Shown: positions 1 through 11,648, counted from the stretch's first letter. The stretch is DNA of 64,000 bases from Diorhabda sublineata (GCF_026230105.1 NC_079478.1:13035653-13099652), one strand, 5' to 3'. Made by a program: numbers and translations. Notes: generated by a model from the sequence alone, not told the origin.

Positions 1-668
1 GAAATAGGTAGCAACCATGGCGATATATGACAAAGGGTTTTCGAAAATATAAGGGCCTTGCTTCAGAAATGCTACCGACCACTTAGTCCATATTATCCTT
101 AAAAAATAATTTTCCCTTATAAAATCTTTAATTTAACATTTGTTCGGATATAATGTGTTTTTTTTTCATGGCATTTTTAAAAATGTAAAAATTAATATAT
201 AATATTGGTAAATAGTCCTACTCGCTTCTCCATCGATATCTCTGTTAGTATTTCCATTAAAGATATCACAAACATTTCAATATGCATGACTATTTTAATC
301 CAATATCAAATAATATCCGTCGCATGTGATGGCTATAATTATGTTCTTACATCAATGAATTAATGTCAGTGGAGAAGCATAAGTTTTTAAAAGACGATAA
401 GGCACGTCTCCAAACTCAACCGCTTTCTGGAATTCATATTATGACAAGCTTGTTAAATAATGGTGCTTTTGTGTGGAAAGCCAAGTCATTTTCATAAAAT
501 AAAACATTTTTAGTGGATTCTATTCGAACATATCTCGGACGACTCGATGCCGATGAACTCGCAATTATACTCATTTGCATGCATTTCCCGGCTCTTATTC
601 TTTTACTACATTGACTCATAAATGGTTTTTGTACATATATTACATCTCGAAGCGATCTAAGAGTACAA
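1..668. other. no recognisable gene
   Basis: AT-rich sequence with no open frame that resembles a known protein and no clear repeat structure. The 61-codon open frame on the minus strand at 434-619 has no recognisable motif and is probably chance. Confidence 0.5.
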
Positions 669-1272
669 ACTCTTGTAAATATGCTCGACGGATATTAAAT
701 GAACATGTAAATTTGAAGATAATCCACTTTTTACCTTAAATGTGTACCAAATTATTCAGTTTCAAGCTATTGCAAAAGAGTATACCAAACAAACGGATAC
801 AAAAAGTTATTGGAATAAGTGGCTCAGAATCAAGATTTAGATTCCAATAACCAACTTCAAAATTATCGGAAAACTATATTTTTTATGTTTATTTCACAAA
901 TCAAAGTACAAAATATTTAACAAAGGAAAACAAAGTTCTATTTTCTCGAACTCGTTTGAATATGCTCGACAGATATTGAATTACTTTGAAAAATAATTCG
1001 TTTTTTTCATAAATGCGAACCAAATTTTTAGGTTTGGAGCTATTACAAAAGTATGAACACCAAAAAAACGTTTGAATTGTTTTAAAATCAACATTTGATC
1101 CCTAAATCGAAGTACAAAATAATTGCTGAATAAGTGGCTTAGAATCGAAATTTAGATTAAACTTTAAAATCATCCGGGAACTATAATTTATAATTATTTC
1201 ATGTTTATTTTATAAATCAAAGTTTAATATTTCTAACGAAGTCATCACTTGGAAAACAAAGTTGTATCTACA
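669..1272. repeat. two-copy tandem duplication (about 280-330 bp units)
   Basis: Two diverged direct copies lie head to tail. Each begins near the word ATATGCTCGAC followed by GATATT (about 678 and 960). Each then carries ACCAAAT, AGCTATT and CAAAAG, then AATAAGTGGCT with AGAATC, then ATGTTTATTT with AAATCAAAG, and ends with GGAAAACAAAGTT. The second unit holds roughly 40 bp extra in its middle. No reading frame survives in both units, so this looks like non-coding repetitive DNA. Confidence 0.7.
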
Positions 1273-1374
1273 ATGAAATGAGCTGTCAAACAGTACTTTA
1301 TTGAACTTAAATTGATTTTAAATATAACTTTCACATTGGAGAAAAAGTTTATGTGCAATGTCGATAATATCATT

Positions 1375-2870
1375 ATTACTTTGTTCAGTTAAAAAGTCTC
1401 CAAATACTGCAATGAATAAAAGTACTGCTAAGCGCTTGATCAAGAAATTTCTTACAACAGAAAGCTTATGATGGAATTGTTGCAGGAACTTAGGTTACTT
1501 CAAATTCAATAGATGCAAATTCCAAAATTTTACTTAGAAATAGAAGCGTAATTACAAATATACGGGGTGGCCCATTACCGTGTGGATACATACATTATTG
1601 TATGGAAGTAAGTGGTGGTCATTTTGAACATTTAATAAAATAGTTATTTAAAGTTTTTAGTTCTTTCTTATTTGTTGTTAGTTATTTTTGTTTAATTTGT
1701 TTATTTTGAATTTTGTAGATACCCTATTTATTTTATTACAGTTTTTAAAGTTATAAAATTACTGGCTGATTTTGTCACAAAAATTAGAAGTATTTTAAAC
1801 GTCACATCAGTGTTTACTTGTTGAAAAGATGAATATTTTTAAATCATAAACTAAAAATTCAGTTTTCTTAAAAACAGTCAACATTATCAGACATATTTTG
1901 AAAGGATAAAATAGGTTTATAAGATGGTAAAATAATATACTGGATGTTCCATTTAAAAAAATTAAATTTTGCTAATTGAAATCTCCCAAATTAATGCTTT
2001 TTAGAAAAAATACCCCAAACCTCAAACGAAACTTCAGTATTCTGTTCAGACATTTCAGCCATCCATTACCTTCGTACTTACCAAACAAGTTTAGTTACTT
2101 CTCACTAATAACGTTCACTAGGCAGCATTTATAGTGCACCAATTTTCTTCAAATCTTCATATTTTTCCCTCAAACTTGGCAACTGCAGAATTTCACGCTA
2201 AATTCGATGGTTAACAAATATACAGGGTTTCCTGTATATTCCATCCTGTTTCAGGGTTTAAAAAACTTTACTTCATGTTGTCACGCTTATGTTGAACACC
2301 CTGTATACCTCAAAATATTTTAGAAATGTGTATCTGTGCCAATTTAACAAGTTTTATCCAAAAATTTTTTTGTATATTTTATCTCAAGTATGTTATTGCA
2401 CTTCCACACACTAATGGGCCACCCCATAAGTGAAATATTCAGAGAGAATTTATGAAGCAAACATAATTTATCCGTACGGAGTAAAAGTTGTCATACTTCA
2501 AAAATTTTCATAATACTCACCACAAACAAAATTGTGGATGTTGGAGCGAAGCCATGGGATTGCCTTGCTTTGTCACCTAGTTCTAAAGAGTGACAAATTT
2601 TGTATTTGTACGGATAAACTCTGTTTTATAAATTCTTTATTAATGTGTTTTACTATGTTTGTAATTATGCATAAATTTTGGAACTGCATCTATTGAATTA
2701 AAAGCAAAAGTTTCTGTGTCAATGTCACCATAAGTTTTGTATGTTTCTTCTTATGAAGAACGCTTCCAGCAAAAAGAAATCTTTTGATCAAACACCAAGC
2801 AGTTCTTTTGAAATTTATAAAATACATTATTGAAGTAAAAGAGCAGTACTTCAACAAAGTGAATGGTTAG
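1375..2870. repeat. imperfect inverted repeat (fold-back) of mariner-like DNA, left arm split by a MITE
   Basis: The left arm (about 1375-1560 plus 2429-2480) and the reverse complement of the right arm (about 2590-2870) share a string of words in the same order: TTGATCAA followed by ATTTCTT, then TTCAATAGATGCA with TCCAAAAT, then TAATTACAAA, then GAATTTAT and TTTATCCGTAC. The left arm reads on the plus strand as MNKSTAKRLIKKF, which resembles the helix-turn-helix of mariner-like transposases. I infer an inverted partial duplication of an old mariner element. The alignment continues across the MITE only if the MITE is removed. Confidence 0.65.
1563..2426. mobile_element. non-autonomous Tc1/mariner-type MITE, TA target duplication
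   Basis: The terminal inverted repeats are about 24 bp: 1563-1586 begins CGGGGTGGCCCATTA and 2403-2426 ends TAATGGGCCACCCCA, with a few mismatches. Each end abuts TA (1561-1562 and 2427-2428), the target duplication expected for the Tc1/mariner superfamily. The 864 bp interior has no transposase reading frame. It carries inner words such as TACAGGGTTT (about 2220) and ACACCCTGTATA (about 2296) that recall other mariner-type termini. Confidence 0.8.
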
Positions 2871-3300
2871 TGTGCCGTATCATACGAGGTAGGAAACATC
2901 GGACTTTTATTGAAGGAACTTCAAATCAGCACACTTATTTCCAATGTCTGCAAAGATTAACTTCGTTTAAATATTCAACAGATTCATTTTTTTCAACATG
3001 GTTGCTGCATTTCTCATTCTACGCAATGGATTACTGATTTGCTAAATAATCAGTTTTGTGAAAGAAGGTTTGGGAAAATGAATGTAACGTGTTGGCCTGC
3101 AAGATCCCTTGACCCCACAATAATGGTTTTATTTATATAGGAAAAGAACAAATAGTATATCAAGAAGTCATTACGAATGTCACTAAACACAATAACCAGC
3201 GCAGTACGATCAATTACCAAAGAACAAATATTGGCAGCTTTTGGACAACAAATAGGGGGTTATTACACACTTATTAAAGAGGGAACTTGTATGGTTTGAG
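2860..3300 (+). pseudogene. mariner/Tc3-like transposase C-terminal fragment (decayed)
   Basis: The plus-strand translation shows the late catalytic region of an insect mariner-like transposase: FQHGCCISHS (from an FQQDGAPPH box), then LLNNQF, then WPARSLDPTIMVLF (from WPARSPDLTPLDFFL), then IRSITKEQI-like sequence and a TGA near 3299. Several catalytic-box residues are substituted and the N-terminal half is missing. It lies immediately beside the fold-back at 1375-2870 and probably belongs to the same ancient element. It is non-functional. Confidence 0.75.
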
Positions 3301-3736
3301 ACAAAAATAATTTTGAATAAAGATTTTTTAAGATACCAAGAAATTCAAATATACAACAAAAATAGTTTGAAAGTGCTGCGAGATGTAATTATTTTTGTCG
3401 CCAGGATAATTTTAATCTAAGTAAGAATCAAATTCAATTTATTTTATAGTAATTGAGTTTATTATGCTTCTAATTTTTAACTTGATTATGTAATACTGTA
3501 AGAGCTTAACCTATAAAAAGTTTATCTTTATTTTTATATATAGAAAAATGTCTTATTTTCACGTAACTAATAAATAAAGACTATATTATAATAGCACACG
3601 CAATGATAATCTCGTGATCAGCAAGCAGACAGCTGATCAATGTTTTCGTTAAACCTATGACGCCACAAACAAAAATCATTTTCGTGTGTGGTTCAGAATA
3701 TGAAATTTTTGTGATTTTGAAATAAAAATTGTTATC
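3301..3736. other. no recognisable gene
   Basis: Nothing recognisable. A moderately GC-richer patch around 3600-3720 precedes the small spliced-ORF candidate that starts at 3737. Confidence 0.4.
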
Positions 3737-3962
3737 ATGAATTGTCCATCTCTTATAAGAGTCAATTCTTTACCTATCCAGGGACACATTGTGTAAGTAA
3801 TTTATCTTATAAGGACTGTTGGATATTTTCTTATATCTTATAACGAGTTTTCAATTTGTTTGGCCCTTACTTCAATAAAGTAGAATTTTAGTAGTTCTTT
3901 TAGTCAATAATCATTGTTTCTGTACTTTTTCCAATTGCAGTGGAAAATATTTAAAAATATAG
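3737..3962 (+). other. weak candidate: tiny two-exon ORF
   Basis: An ATG at 3737 opens 18 codons (MNCPSLIRVNSLPIQGHI). It runs into a consensus donor GTAAGT at 3793. A pyrimidine tract and CAATTGCAG acceptor end at 3940, and joining the exons gives seven more codons before TAG at 3960-3962. The splice signals are good, but the 25-residue product is not one I recognise and may be chance. No TATA box or poly(A) signal clearly belongs to it. Confidence 0.15.
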
Positions 3963-4240
3963 ATAACATCTAATTAGTGGTTTGAAATATCAATTCCAAA
4001 AAACTTATAAAAATTTATGGAATATGCAGTCAAAATTTTGTTTCTTGTCTAGTAGTTTTGAGATAAGCTTCTAGCGAGTTTCAATAATCAGACATATAAT
4101 CTTAAAAGTCATCTTTTAGTTCTATGATACACTTAATTATATATTTGCAAATATATTCCAATGATAATAATGAAGATTAATCTTCTTCCATATAATTAAT
4201 CTCTTTAGCCTCATTTATCAAGACAGAAAAATGAAATAAA
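3963..4240. other. no recognisable gene
   Basis: AT-rich spacer, nothing recognised. Confidence 0.4.
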
Positions 4241-4312
4241 GTTCAACGAATATTTTAAAATAATTAAATCAACTTGAATCTAATAATTATATTTCTCTTC
4301 GCCACTTCTCTT
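4240..4312. repeat. dispersed repeat, copy 1 (partner at about 9524-9592)
   Basis: Shares ATTTTAAAATAATTAA, then ACTTGA, then AATAATTATAT and TCTC in the same order and spacing as the copy near 9524-9592, on the same strand. The family is unknown. Confidence 0.5.
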
Positions 4313-4784
4313 TCCAGACACTTATCCAGGAAAATTAATTAAGGTCTATAAAATTCCTATTAGGCGTTGATTAACATTCGCGTTTTAATATGAGGTCTCC
4401 ATTGAAATACAGATCATTCATCAAAGAACTTCGGCCTTACAGTCTGTGATTCAGACTGTTAAGAACGTTGAGTAAAAAAAATACACTTTTCGATTCATTG
4501 GACTGCCAACTTTATGAATCTAGGACATTATCAATCTGCGAGCTTCAAATTTGCTTTTTGCACTTCTCTTATAGTGTAGGTAGTTTCATGTTTTTTGGCA
4601 TGGTAATTACAACTTTGGAGTCATTATTCCTAATGTAGGACTAGAAATAGAAATATCGCGGTTTTAATCATCAGAAAATTCATATTTCACATAATATGCA
4701 CTAAAATGCAGGTACACGTCATCGAACATTCAATAAAAATGAAACTAAGAAACTATTGGTTTGTGTTACTTACACCATAAACGA

Positions 4785-5716
4785 TTGTTTGATTTGATGG
4801 TAATAGTAATCATACAAAAATATCAAAGGTGCAGAACAACATCGTCGAACTACAAAAACATCTTCATCTCTTGATATCGTTTCTGATCGATCTATGAAAG
4901 TTCTAAGAATTTACTGCTACTGATATTCCAATAAAACAATCTGATAATGATGCTGATGACCTTATAATTAAAACAGCAATAGAACAATGGAAAAGTTCAA
5001 ATACAATTGTCGTTGTTGGCGAATATGTTTATTTGTTAATATTACTCGCTGCACGGACTCTGATAAAAATATTTACTTTTTTAAACCTTAGAAAGCTCAA
5101 GTACAATCAGCAATAATATTTAATTTTCACATGCAACAACTGGTTGCGATACTACATCGGCAATTTTTAAAAGAGGTGAAATATCGAAACTGTTCGAAAA
5201 ACGTAATGATTTAATTGATTGCGCAGAAATAGTTAAACACCACAATCGTTACAAATGGATTTTCTTTTTCTTTTTGCAATGTATGGTGCTCCAAAAAAAT
5301 TTATTCGATAGACAAATATAGATATTTGAGATTTGTAAAATCTGCATAGAACAATAGAATAGTACAGTTCTCTTGTCTGCCTCCAACATCTGCTTCTGCC
5401 TTTCAAGACTCGTATCGTGTGTATTATCAAGCTTAAGTGTGGCTAGGCAATGAGCTGGACCCAGAAGGATGGTGTTGGAAATTAACAGATAATTTATTAT
5501 TTTGAACCAATTTAAACTTTTCTCCCGCCTGCATCAAAAAAACTGCTTAATACCATTTTTTGTAAATGCAAGACGGATTGTAGTAAGAATTTTGGCTATC
5601 AAAAAGTGGGATTATTTTGTTCGCCAGTATGCATCAATTGTCAGGGTTGTTCCAAAATTGAAACAAATACAACAGATGAAGATATTGTGAGAAAATTGAT
5701 GCATCCCTTTTCTTAG
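4785..5716 (+). pseudogene. broken copy of a recurrent uncharacterised arthropod protein (nuclease-like acidic region plus CXC-type Cys cluster)
   Basis: Pieces in order on the plus strand, in shifting frames: FDGN, then GAEQHRRTTKTSSS (about 4830-4870); DNDADDLIIKTAIEQW and TIVVVGEYVYLLILLA (about 4945-5055); DKNIYFFKP; FSHATTGCDTTSAIF with LFEKRNDL (about 5123-5215); AMYGAPKK; IDKYRYL; CLPPTSASAFQDSYRVYYQ; VWLGNELDPEGW; LLNTIFCKCKTDC and CSPVCINCQGC (about 5545-5650); TAG at 5714-5716. I know this block order from multicopy unnamed arthropod proteins. The pattern DADxLI...VVVGExVxLL recalls PIN/FEN-like nucleases, and the C-terminus recalls CXC cysteine clusters. Both are inferences. At least two frameshifts and several stops make it non-functional, and no ATG-initiated full frame exists. 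Confidence 0.7.
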
Positions 5717-7334
5717 AACAGCAAACAGGAATTCTGCAAGAAGAAAACAACGTTAAACAAAATACGCCAAGTACATTACCTCATAGTTGACACGGAAATG
5801 TAAAATATGAATTTTCTAATGATTGAAATCGCGATATCTCACGAATGGTTAGGTTAGGTTAGGTAAGAGAAAAAATGACAGGACCCTTTTGTAGAGGATT
5901 GTATGATCAACATCTTTTGTCAAACCTATTTGCACGATAATACCGTTTTCGAGAAAAATGGAAACAACCTTAATTTTCTACTTTTGACTTCAAATAAAAT
6001 TTTTTGCAGAAGAAGGATCGAAAGGAATTTTTGACATTTCATTTATAATGATGTACTCAACGCCTCTCCTAGTTTTCAGCTCAATGCAAATTTTGGCAAA
6101 TGTTTATTTTGTCTGGATTATTTATTGAATATTAGTTATTAAACTATTGATGATTTTATTAACGACATTGTATCCAAATTTTTAGTGGGACTATTTCGTT
6201 GACTCTACATTGTCTATTATGTTGTCTATTACTTTTACGTATAGCTCTAAAATTATTTTAGGTTATACTTGATTGTACTTTAATATTTACAAAATTGGTT
6301 ACGTTCTCAAATAATTTTGTTAACATTGATTACGATGCTTCACATATAACCGCTTCTGAAAACAAATTAGTCCATTGGAATGTTATATTTCATCTTGCGT
6401 TTATCAGAAGACGGTGAAGGGAGTCAGAGCTACAAGTTTGTGGGGTAGCAACCCTTGTTCCCCGGTCGCAATCCTAGAAAAAGAGGTTCGTTGCAAAAAT
6501 AAAAACCTGCTATTTTAAGTATATTATTTAAATGATTGTGATGAAAATACTAAGTTGAACTTTGTCACTAGAAACGATCTACAAAAATAAAGACTGAACT
6601 TCGATGTTTCTGATGTCATTTGAAAATTGAAACAAAAATTGTTCAGCTGCTTGTGAAAACAACTCCAACCAACACCAAATTCCATCCAATCCATCACACG
6701 ACATGAAAAAAAAAATTATCAAAAAAGTTCTTCAGATATAATTTCATATCAACTATCGATAGCAAATGATATGTTTTGTTCGCAATCTTTTGATAGTTGA
6801 AAATATATATATACCGGATTGATCTTAACTCGAGAAGAATACAAACCATTGACTAAAATTGACTCAATTTTATGTTAGCGTCGTCAATTTTCTATAATGA
6901 TCAAAATTAAATGGAAAATACGACCTATACGACTAAAATGACTCAACTCCTTTCTGTTAAATGTATTTCCAACGAAACTCAAAGTTATTAGTAACTATTG
7001 TCAACGTAGAAGTCCCTAACAAGATAAGAACTAAATCAACAGAGTATAGTCCGAGGGCTAGTATAATATTGAGGTGATTTATATTCTTCACGTCACCAAG
7101 TAACGGGTTATACTTGAACAACTAAGAAAAAGAATAGTTGTTTCAAATGAATAGAGATGATCCTTGTTCCATCGGTTGGTTCAGAAATCTCATTTCAGAA
7201 GAAATAATCTATTTATATAGCTGTTTATGTTTTTATTATTCCCGTTTGATATTTGATAGATATAAAATATTGAAAGGGTATGGTGATGATTCTATGTGCC
7301 GCACACAAGTATTTCTTTGTTGTACGCTTCCTAA
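5717..7334. other. no recognisable gene; short TTAGG-like tract
   Basis: No protein resemblance found. At 5847-5864 there are about three GGTTA units, the insect telomeric-type motif, too short to be more than an interstitial word. A GC-richer patch at 6400-6480 is unassigned. Confidence 0.45.
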
Positions 7335-8034
7335 AACGCGTCAATTAAGTGTTTAAAGGAATATCAACCGCGAAACTGTCAGGTACATTTTAACTCAATG
7401 CGGTAAGGAAGCTCTGGGTAAATATCTTCCCGGAAAGCAAAATTGATACAGAAAAGCTATAGCAGATTGTATAGAACAAACCGAAAGTGATCATGCGATG
7501 CTCGATCGAATTATAAGTGATGGTGCTGCTGAAACTGAAACTAAGTGTCAGAGTCAATGGTGTCCATTACAAAATGATCCAAGACTGAAAAAGCTTGCAT
7601 GAGGAAGTCAGAGCTGAAAATGATGAACATTTGCAACTTTGACAGCCTTCCTGTTTTCCGTAAAGTACTGGTTCAACCTGGACAGACAGAGAATCAAATA
7701 TTCTATCGTGAAGTACTTGATAGACTAAAATCAAAAAAGTGCACTTAGATAATTGAATTGAATTAGAACCACTGCGTTAAGTATGACGCAGTTTTCAGCT
7801 TTTAAAACGATTCCAGATTTACTACAGCCATCCTATTCATATGATTTATCGTCCCGTCTTTGTCTTCCCCAAAATTACAAATTTAAAAACGGCACATCTT
7901 GAGTCTATTGGGAGAGCTGAACAATTGTGATGAAGGTGCTGTTAGAGGTTCAAAGCAAAGACTGCCAGAATTGCAACAACGACTGGAAAATTCATTGAAG
8001 TCGGTATATTATCAGGAAGGGAACTTACTTCTAA
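7335..8034 (+). pseudogene. mariner-like transposase (decayed)
   Basis: Plus-strand pieces run in mariner order. The helix-turn-helix region RQLSV, stop, NINRETVRYILT lies at about 7338-7395. DRIISDGAAETETKCQSQW follows, where GDETW would be expected and the aspartate box is lost. Next come KACMRKSELKMM and VLVQPGQTENQIFYREVLDRLK (about 7590-7735), KTIPDLLQPSYSYDLSSRLCLP (the PPYSPDL region, about 7805-7865), and DCQNCNNDWK to GTYF and TAA at 8032-8034. Several frameshifts and stops interrupt it. No terminal inverted repeats were located. Confidence 0.85.
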
Positions 8035-9523
8035 TGTTGTGCTAATTATTTTTTTTTTGTTTTTGTACACACTCTGTACAGATTATTTTTGTATGTTCAA
8101 TGCGAATCCGTTCACCATGCATCGACAAATTTCCAAAGGTGATGTTATGCGCGCAAAATCTATCACAAGCTCCCGGACTAGTCAATTCCAATCTTTTTGG
8201 AGCGATTTTGGCTAGCCAAGGAGATATTTCTATTTTCTCTCAACTCATCAAGAAGGTTGGATATGTCAACGACAATTACCTTAAATTGGCACAACTGTTC
8301 TCAACAGTCACGAGTAACACGAGCGTCATCTGTCATTTAGTTTGCTTCGACTCCCATACTTAGCTTTAGAATATTAATTTATGTGTAACTGCTTCTATAA
8401 GTGATTATCAATTATTGACTCTACAGGTTTAGGACAGGACTGAATAGTGAATGAGAAATTTTGACACTTCGGAGATATGTTTGAACTAACTATATTTGAA
8501 TGACAACATGATCGTAGAAAAACATAATCCTATCATTTCTTTGTTTGTTCCTCAATTTTAAGATGTTACCTAACTCTTAACATGATTGAAATAAATCAAC
8601 AGCACACGTATCGAATGTATTCTTGAGTAATCGAGATGTTGTTGAATATTTGCTTTGTATGCAAGTGATGTTGGCATTTTTTGATAAGAATTATTAAAAG
8701 ATAAAACATTAAATGAACAATTAATTCGAACGAGGTTTATAAATTACAGAATGATATTATTACAATGATAATAATGGACATACCATAAATATTTGCGTAA
8801 GCTACTAAGGCACGATCGGTATTAGTGAAAAATTAGCAGAAACTAGAAGCTGCTGAGAAAATAGAATGAAACTGTATAATGTAACAAACGAAGTCGATGC
8901 AATCACTTTAACAAAAACTATGAAGCTTCGTTATTAAATGGAGGCTGAAAAACCACAAGGTTAGTATCTTATTTTTATCTAGAGACACTTTCAACCGTCT
9001 TAGGCATAAACCTCTGTTTCTAGATTCAAGCATACACTTTAAATCTTCATTTATATTGATCCAACTTCATTTATTGTATCTGTTTATACCAACAACCATA
9101 CTATCCTTATAATCTTCTTCCCATAATTCTTTCAAATGTTATTATTATTCATTTCATACTTGATAAGTAGCATTAATTGATATTTCCATTCTGACTAATT
9201 AATTTCTGTATATTTTCATTCAGACGCGGTTTATATTTAAAACATTATTTGATCACATCTGGAACCATCCCTGCACAAAGGCAATATCCGTTTCTATCGT
9301 TCAGATTTATCTCGATATATATGAAGTTATTTTATTGTATTATTTTCTCGCAGTTATAATGCAGTTGGAAAAGAAAGTTTGAAGTATGATTCCGTCGTCG
9401 CCCCCCCCGGGACTAAAGAAAAACCCCAACATCGGTTGAAAGAGATTAAAGTGGTTGGTACATACAAATACTCTCATCTTTATTACAACATTACGCTGAC
9501 ACAGAAATTGAATTAAAATCTTC
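8035..9523. other. no recognisable gene
   Basis: An 87-codon open frame at 8100-8363 (+), starting at ATG and GC-richer than its surroundings, has no motif I recognise. A C8G3 tract at 9401-9411 is the only other notable feature. Confidence 0.4.
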
Positions 9524-9592
9524 CAGAACATTTTAAAATAATTAATTCGACTTGATTCCAATAATTATATTCTCCGTTCTTTCGAAACAAAC
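9524..9592. repeat. dispersed repeat, copy 2 (partner at 4240-4312)
   Basis: Same ordered words as the copy at 4240-4312, with about three-quarters of bases matching by eye. Confidence 0.5.
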
Positions 9593-10131
9593 CCTCTTAC
9601 TTTTTAATCATCGGTGGTTTAATAATTGGAAAATAAATATCTTTGCATTTTTATTAAGGAGCTGTTTGTTTAATTTTTGGAGTTTATTCGTTGCATAACA
9701 ATAGTAAAGTGATTAAATCACGGAGATACTCTCCCGTTTTATCTTGAATTTGAAACTAGGGAGGAAGAACAATAACGAAAGAAGGGTAAAGATAAAAGTC
9801 TATTAATTTGATCACTTACAGTTGATTAGGAAAATAATGTTCAATACACTTTTTAAAAATACAGATCAAGTAATTTTGTTTGATTATTAATTTCATAATT
9901 ACTTTTGAGTTTCGTTCTTTGAGGTTTTGTGCATTATAAAGTATAAGTAATCAATCGGATAAGAAATGTTATAAAATGCAATGGAAATTAAATAAGGTAC
10001 ATCAATTCTATTGCCAGTTTTATCTTTTTTTTTGAGACATGTTTGCTATCTTGCTATTTGTTTGCAATGCAGCTTGATTAGTTACAAATTTTCAATTGCC
10101 TACATTAACTTTGTTCTTTTCCCGATTCTAC

Positions 10132-10578
10132 ATGTCTCTCCTGGTGAAAATATCTATTTCCACTGCCAAATACTATAGTGAATCCATCAAATGCATTGGA
10201 GCTGAAAATCGGGCGAATGCCAAAGCAATATTTGCTTATTCTATATTTCTTTCGCCCCGGTTTCGCCAAGAAATCCGTTTCTTTCAACATCTCACTTGTC
10301 AGAGTATGCATTTATCTAGTTTTATACTTTTCTTTACCGGTTTTTGTGGTCTCAAGTACTGTCAAATTCAAGCAAGATGGAAGTCCTTCTACTTATTATA
10401 TTTTGCTAGAAAGCTAGAGCACTCTGTTTTTTTTGGAATTATCAAAACAAAGGAGAGAAGAAGTAAGTACCTGTTCTCAAATTTGGCTGGAATTATAGTT
10501 ATGTTTGAGGCAGATGAATGGGATTCGCAGTTTCAGTACTTTACTGTAAAACATTATCTATTTCATTTACGTCAGTAA
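10132..10578 (+). CDS. unrecognised 148-codon open frame
   Basis: The longest ATG-initiated open frame in the left half of the window. A TTG-initiated extension to 10096 is not credible in a eukaryote. The product is rich in Phe, Ile, Ser and Tyr, with no signal peptide, clear membrane segments or domain motif. The opposite strand is also partly open (10105-10311), which often marks chance openness or an old repeat. I see no splice donor fused to it and no similarity I can name. It is probably not a gene. Confidence 0.15.
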   Translation: MSLLVKISISTAKYYSESIKCIGAENRANAKAIFAYSIFLSPRFRQEIRFFQHLTCQSMHLSSFILFFTGFCGLKYCQIQARWKSFYLLYFARKLEHSVFFGIIKTKERRSKYLFSNLAGIIVMFEADEWDSQFQYFTVKHYLFHLRQ

Positions 10579-10649
10579 GATTGACACTCTTTTCCTAGCG
10601 ATTTTAAATTAGAACTTGCTCATTTGTACATTGTGTAATAGCAATAAGC

Positions 10650-11328
10650 AGACTTCGAGAAGGGAGAGAAGATAATTTTTATCCACCGTTAGAAGAGTAA
10701 GAATCGGCCATTCAAGTCTCACCTATGGTTATCGACTTCTGCAATGTAATTTTGTACGATTCTGGTGAAATGTGGACTCATATATGGAGATAAATTCGTC
10801 TCCATTGTAGTCGACATAAATTACCACATGAATTGCTAGAATCCCCTCCATATATCTATCAGACGTTTAGCCTCTTCTTCCGTGAACACGATCGCACTTA
10901 CGAATGAATACAGGGTCGTGCGCCTATAGAAATTGTACCCCAGATCATGCAGGAACGACCTCCATAAGCACTCCGCTCTTCAAAGCAGCAATCTGCAAAT
11001 CGCTCTTTTGATCTTCGGCACACTTTCTTTCTTCGGTCGCTACCATGGATGAATATCTAGTCTCATCCGAGAATAGAACAGATCTCCATTGTTCCAACTT
11101 TCAAATCAGATGATCCTGTGCAAAACGCAGGAATGCTTGTCGATCAGCTGAAATAAGTTTTGGACCAATCGCAGGTGTTTTAGGGGTCAGGTTATTTTCT
11201 TGCAGTCTTCTTCTTACTGTACACTTAATAATAGTCACACCTCGAAGCTGTCGTAGCACTTGAACGGCGTTAAGGTGACGATTATTTAATGTTGTTGACA
11301 CAATGAAGCAGTCTTCACGATCAGTTGT
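10650..11328 (-). pseudogene. Tc1-like transposase (decayed)
   Basis: From 11328 downward: TTDREDCFIVSTTLNNRH, then AVQVLRQLRGV, TVRRRLQENNLTPKTPA and GPKL to RFAQDHL (ends 11101). This is the Tc1 N-terminal DNA-binding domain. At about 11100 QWRSVLFSDETRYS carries the first catalytic aspartate. Beyond that the second Asp and final Glu boxes (about 10700-10900) are scrambled by stops and frameshifts. Family membership is clear and function is lost. Inverted terminal repeats were not found. Confidence 0.85.
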
Positions 11329-11499
11329 AAATCACATAAACGATAAGCCTTACTGATAAATTAACATTCACATTAAAGCATTACATAACTGTGTTTCAAA
11401 CAGCATATTTCTGTTTTGAATAATTAAAAAATATATAGTTTAAGTTTCATATTATGACATTATACACTTTTTTAGAGACTGTTTTGGCTTATTAATATA

Positions 11500-11543
<44 letters not shown>

Positions 11544-11569
11544 CATTATTATTATTATTATTATTATTA

Positions 11570-11648
<79 letters not shown>
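11500..11648. repeat. (ATT)n microsatellite, 3' tail side of a LINE
   Basis: About 149 bp of almost pure ATT with a few ATC interruptions. Read on the minus strand it is an (AAT)n tract lying exactly where the 3' tail of the LINE at 11649-12012 would be. Confidence 0.95.

Noticed and set aside
5847..5864. Telomeric TTAGG repeat
   Set aside because: Only about three units; such words are common interstitially in insects.
10096..10578. 160-codon frame as a confident gene
   Set aside because: Starts at TTG, no motif, opposite strand also open; retained only as a low-confidence 148-codon ATG frame.
11500..11648. Possible CRISPR-like or satellite array
   Set aside because: It is a simple trinucleotide microsatellite in eukaryotic DNA, explained by the adjoining LINE tail and target.
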